From Psychrobacillus psychrotolerans (GTDB taxonomy: Bacteria > Bacillota > Bacilli > Bacillales_A > Planococcaceae), in the NCBI RefSeq assembly GCF_900115805.1, contig NZ_FOXU01000010.1:1-64000 (forward strand): a DNA stretch of 64,000 nucleotides, read 5' to 3'. Shown piece after piece: positions 61,860 through 64,000 of the stretch. A program made the position numbers and the translations under genes. The first letter of the stretch is position 1, and each line of letters opens with the position of its first letter. The notes beneath the pieces are model-generated. The model saw only the letters and a program-made list of their open reading frames with translations, was not told where the DNA came from and made no database searches.

Positions 61860-62099
61860 TATAAACCAAAAGGAAGAAAATATAGTATAAATATGCTTTT
61901 GAAGTTATTGTTATTGATAAAATAAGCAAAGACTAAAATGTTTTTGAAACCCTCTAACAAAGGACTTTCAATATATTGATAAGGCATCATTTATTTATTA
62001 TTTCAGAATAATTAGCTCTATCTATTTCAAATTTGCGAAAAAAAGTCTAAAATAGAATATGGAGCTATAAATAATGTAGATTAAAGGGGATTAAACAAA
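61860..62099. other. Leader of accB, no gene seen
   Basis: The AT-rich stretch must contain the accBC promoter. TTGCGA at 62033 with a TAGAAT/AATAT region at 62053-62060 is a weak candidate with poor spacing. No FapR site or riboswitch was recognised. Confidence 0.4.
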
Positions 62100-62600
62100 A
62101 TGAAGATACAAGAAATTAGAGAAATTATTAAACTAGTAGATCAGTCTTCTTTAGATGAATTTTTATACGAATCAGAAGGCACTAAGATTAAATTGAAAAA
62201 GAATGAAAAAGGTTTTGTAAATTCTACGAGTGAAACGTTTGAGAGCTCATCTATAATCGAACAACCAAGACAAGTAGAAGTAAAAGCACCAGTCGCTCAA
62301 GAAGCACCAAAGCAACAAGTTGTAGAAGAAGCTACTACTGAAAGTGTTGTGGATAGTTCATTACATACGATTATTTCACCAATGGTAGGAACATTCTACC
62401 AATCTTCATCTCCTGATACAGCAGCATACGTAGAGGTTGGTACGAAAGTATCTGCTGATTCGATTGTTTGTATCGTGGAAGCAATGAAGCTGTTTAATGA
62501 AATTGAAGCTGAAATTGACGGGCAAGTAGTAGAAATTCTTGTGAAAGATGGACAATTAGTTGAATATGGTCAACCTCTGTTCCTCGTTAAAGGAAACTAA
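62100..62600 (+). CDS. accB: Biotin carboxyl carrier protein of acetyl-CoA carboxylase
   Basis: The 166-residue protein begins [17 protein letters not shown] and ends with a biotinyl domain: [20 protein letters not shown] then [13 protein letters not shown], where the AMK Lys bears biotin. An Ala/Pro/Glu-rich linker joins both ends. It serves fatty acid synthesis with AccC and AccAD. Confidence 0.95.
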   Translation: MKIQEIREIIKLVDQSSLDEFLYESEGTKIKLKKNEKGFVNSTSETFESSSIIEQPRQVEVKAPVAQEAPKQQVVEEATTESVVDSSLHTIISPMVGTFYQSSSPDTAAYVEVGTKVSADSIVCIVEAMKLFNEIEAEIDGQVVEILVKDGQLVEYGQPLFLVKGN

Positions 62601-62613
62601 GAAGGGAGCTAGG

Positions 62614-63966
62614 ATGATGAAAAAAGTACTAATTGCCAATCGCGGAGAAATAGCTGTCCGTATAATACGTGCATGTAAAGAATTAGATATTGAAACAGTC
62701 GCTGTATATTCAGAAGCGGATCGGGAAGCGCTTCATGTTCAGATTGCTGATGAGGCATACTGTATAGGACCAAGACTCTCGAAGGATTCTTATTTGAATT
62801 TCTCTAATATTATTACTGTAGCAAAACTTACCGGTTGTGATGGAATTCATCCTGGTTATGGGTTCCTAGCAGAAAATGCGGAGTTTGCTGAGCTTTGTGA
62901 AGAATGTGATATTAAATTTATCGGACCAACTTCCTCTGCCATTAAAAGTATGGGGATTAAGGACGTTGCAAAAGAAACAATGCAAAAGGCAGGAGTTCCA
63001 ACAGTGCCTGGATCTAAAGGTATTGTAGTAACAGATGAAGATGCATTGAAAGTGGCAAATGAAATAGGCTTTCCTGTAATTATCAAAGCAACAGCTGGAG
63101 GCGGCGGTAAAGGTATCCGTGTTGCAAAAGATGAGGAAGATCTTCTAAATGGCATTAAAATAACTCAAAAAGAAGCAGCAGCGGCATTTGGTAATCCTGG
63201 TGTTTACTTAGAAAAATACATTGAAATATTCCGTCATGTAGAAATACAAGTGTTAGCAGATGGTCATGGAAATGCAGTTCACTTAGGTGAGCGAGATTGT
63301 ACCGTGCAGCGTCGTATGCAAAAGCTAGTGGAAGAAGCCCCTTCTCCTGCGTTGTCAGAAGCGCTTCGTGCAGAGATGGGTGAAGCAGCTGTAAAAGCCG
63401 CACTTGCTGTTGGATATGAAAGTGCAGGCACTGTAGAGTTTATCTTTGATCATATAGCTCAAAAATTCTACTTTATGGAGATGAACACACGTATTCAAGT
63501 GGAGCATCCTGTTACAGAAATGATTACAGGCGTGGATCTGATCAAACAAATGCTCTTAGTGGCATCTGGCGAAAAGTTGCCATTCGAACAAAAAGATATT
63601 AAACTTAATGGATGGGCAATTGAATGTCGTATCAATGCAGAAAACCCTTCTAAAAACTTTATGCCTTCACCAGGATTAGTTGAATTTTACTTGCCTCCAG
63701 GTGGATTAGGAGTTCGGGTAGATTCAGCTGTATACCCAGGTTATACGATTCCCCCGTTTTATGATTCAATGGTTGCAAAGCTTATTGTTCATGCAGCAAC
63801 TAGAGATGAAGCAATTGCTAAAATGAAACGTGCACTAAGTGAATTTGCGATTGAGGGAGTCGAAACTACTATTGGATTCCATTCGAAGCTCATGAATCAT
63901 GAAGTATTTAAGTCAGGAGATTTTGATACGAAATTCTTAGAAAAATATGATGTAATGAATTCATAA
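62614..63966 (+). CDS. accC: Biotin carboxylase
   Basis: The 450-residue ATP-grasp enzyme carboxylates the biotin on AccB. It has [49 protein letters not shown], and [18 protein letters not shown] 62614 lies behind GAAGGGAGC (a second ATG follows one codon later). Length matches the family. Confidence 0.96.
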   Translation: MMKKVLIANRGEIAVRIIRACKELDIETVAVYSEADREALHVQIADEAYCIGPRLSKDSYLNFSNIITVAKLTGCDGIHPGYGFLAENAEFAELCEECDIKFIGPTSSAIKSMGIKDVAKETMQKAGVPTVPGSKGIVVTDEDALKVANEIGFPVIIKATAGGGGKGIRVAKDEEDLLNGIKITQKEAAAAFGNPGVYLEKYIEIFRHVEIQVLADGHGNAVHLGERDCTVQRRMQKLVEEAPSPALSEALRAEMGEAAVKAALAVGYESAGTVEFIFDHIAQKFYFMEMNTRIQVEHPVTEMITGVDLIKQMLLVASGEKLPFEQKDIKLNGWAIECRINAENPSKNFMPSPGLVEFYLPPGGLGVRVDSAVYPGYTIPPFYDSMVAKLIVHAATRDEAIAKMKRALSEFAIEGVETTIGFHSKLMNHEVFKSGDFDTKFLEKYDVMNS

Positions 63967-63981
63967 TAAGGAGTGAATGAT

Positions 63982-64000
63982 ATGACAGAAACTACTGAAC
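63982..64000 (+). CDS. yqhY: Asp23/Gls24 family protein YqhY, first codons
   Basis: Only the start MTETTE is in the window, 15 bases after accC behind AAGGAGTG. In Bacillus accBC is followed by yqhY, and the start fits, so this is a position-based assignment. Confidence 0.5.

Noticed and set aside
1-64000. CRISPR arrays, tRNA or rRNA genes, prophage
   Set aside because: No regularly spaced repeats, no tRNA-like cloverleaf sequence noticed between genes, no phage structural genes.

Overview
The window is low-GC DNA of a spore-forming member of the Bacillales. From about 8.8 kb to the right edge the gene order follows the Bacillus subtilis yqf-yqg-yqh chromosome segment: cccA, trmK, yqfO, ispH, yqfQ, cshB, nfo, zinc genes with zur, ispG, sodA, pbpA, pst, rpmG, yqgN, yqgQ, ltaS-type gene, comG, aroK, gcv, yqhL, lipM, pepQ-type gene, efp, spoIIIA, accBC. 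A B12-dependent ribonucleotide reductase, a GC-rich intergenic repeat and the protein sequences suggest the Planococcaceae (Psychrobacillus/Lysinibacillus-like). The genus is an inference. I saw no rRNA, tRNA, CRISPR array or prophage.

Left part (1-8.8 kb, accessory). The left edge holds the end of an IS3-type element, a copy of a dispersed repeat and a long leader with a perfect catabolite-repression (cre) match. Seven genes on the plus strand follow (756-7309): a flavokinase-less FAD synthetase-like protein, an isocitrate-lyase-superfamily C-C lyase, a TcuA-like flavoprotein, an SDR dehydrogenase, a GlcG/HbpS-like protein, a second fumarate-reductase-type flavoprotein, and an Asp/Glu-racemase-fold protein that lacks both catalytic cysteines. 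This looks like an uncharacterised, glucose-repressed operon for an organic acid. An acyl-CoA dehydrogenase with its own near-perfect cre site follows.

Centre (8.9-39.5 kb, mostly core). It contains cytochrome c550, tRNA methyltransferase, both late MEP-pathway enzymes (IspH, IspG), a cold-shock helicase, endonuclease IV, a Zur-controlled zinc ABC transporter, a Na/Pi transporter, SOD, a class B PBP, and the pstSCAB-phoU operon behind a PhoP-box-like element. L33, 5-formyl-THF cyclo-ligase, a lipoteichoic acid synthase-type sulfatase and small yqg genes follow. A DUF2624-like gene without a canonical start lies at 15410-15670.

Right part (39.5-64 kb). It holds the comG competence pseudopilus operon, aroK, a tandem glycine riboswitch controlling gcvT-gcvPA-gcvPB, pnuC behind an operator-like palindrome, a BCS1/FtsH-like AAA ATPase, a rhodanese whose catalytic Cys is Asp, lipM, nrdJ, yqhR, an M24 peptidase, efp, a strongly reduced spoIIIA operon, and accBC with the first codons of yqhY. 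The spoIIIA operon lacks spoIIIAA and spoIIIAB, SpoIIIAE lacks its N-terminal domain and SpoIIIAF is only a stub. A sigma-E-like promoter sits directly in front of spoIIIAC, which suggests a functional lineage-specific remodelling and not random decay. I consider this and the 756-7309 operon the two most interesting items.

At least four copies of a GC-rich intergenic repeat (about 0.3, 15.3, 31.75 and 48.5 kb) and two hairpins bracketed by GATTACCGA/TCGGTAATC ends mark the gene-free stretches.
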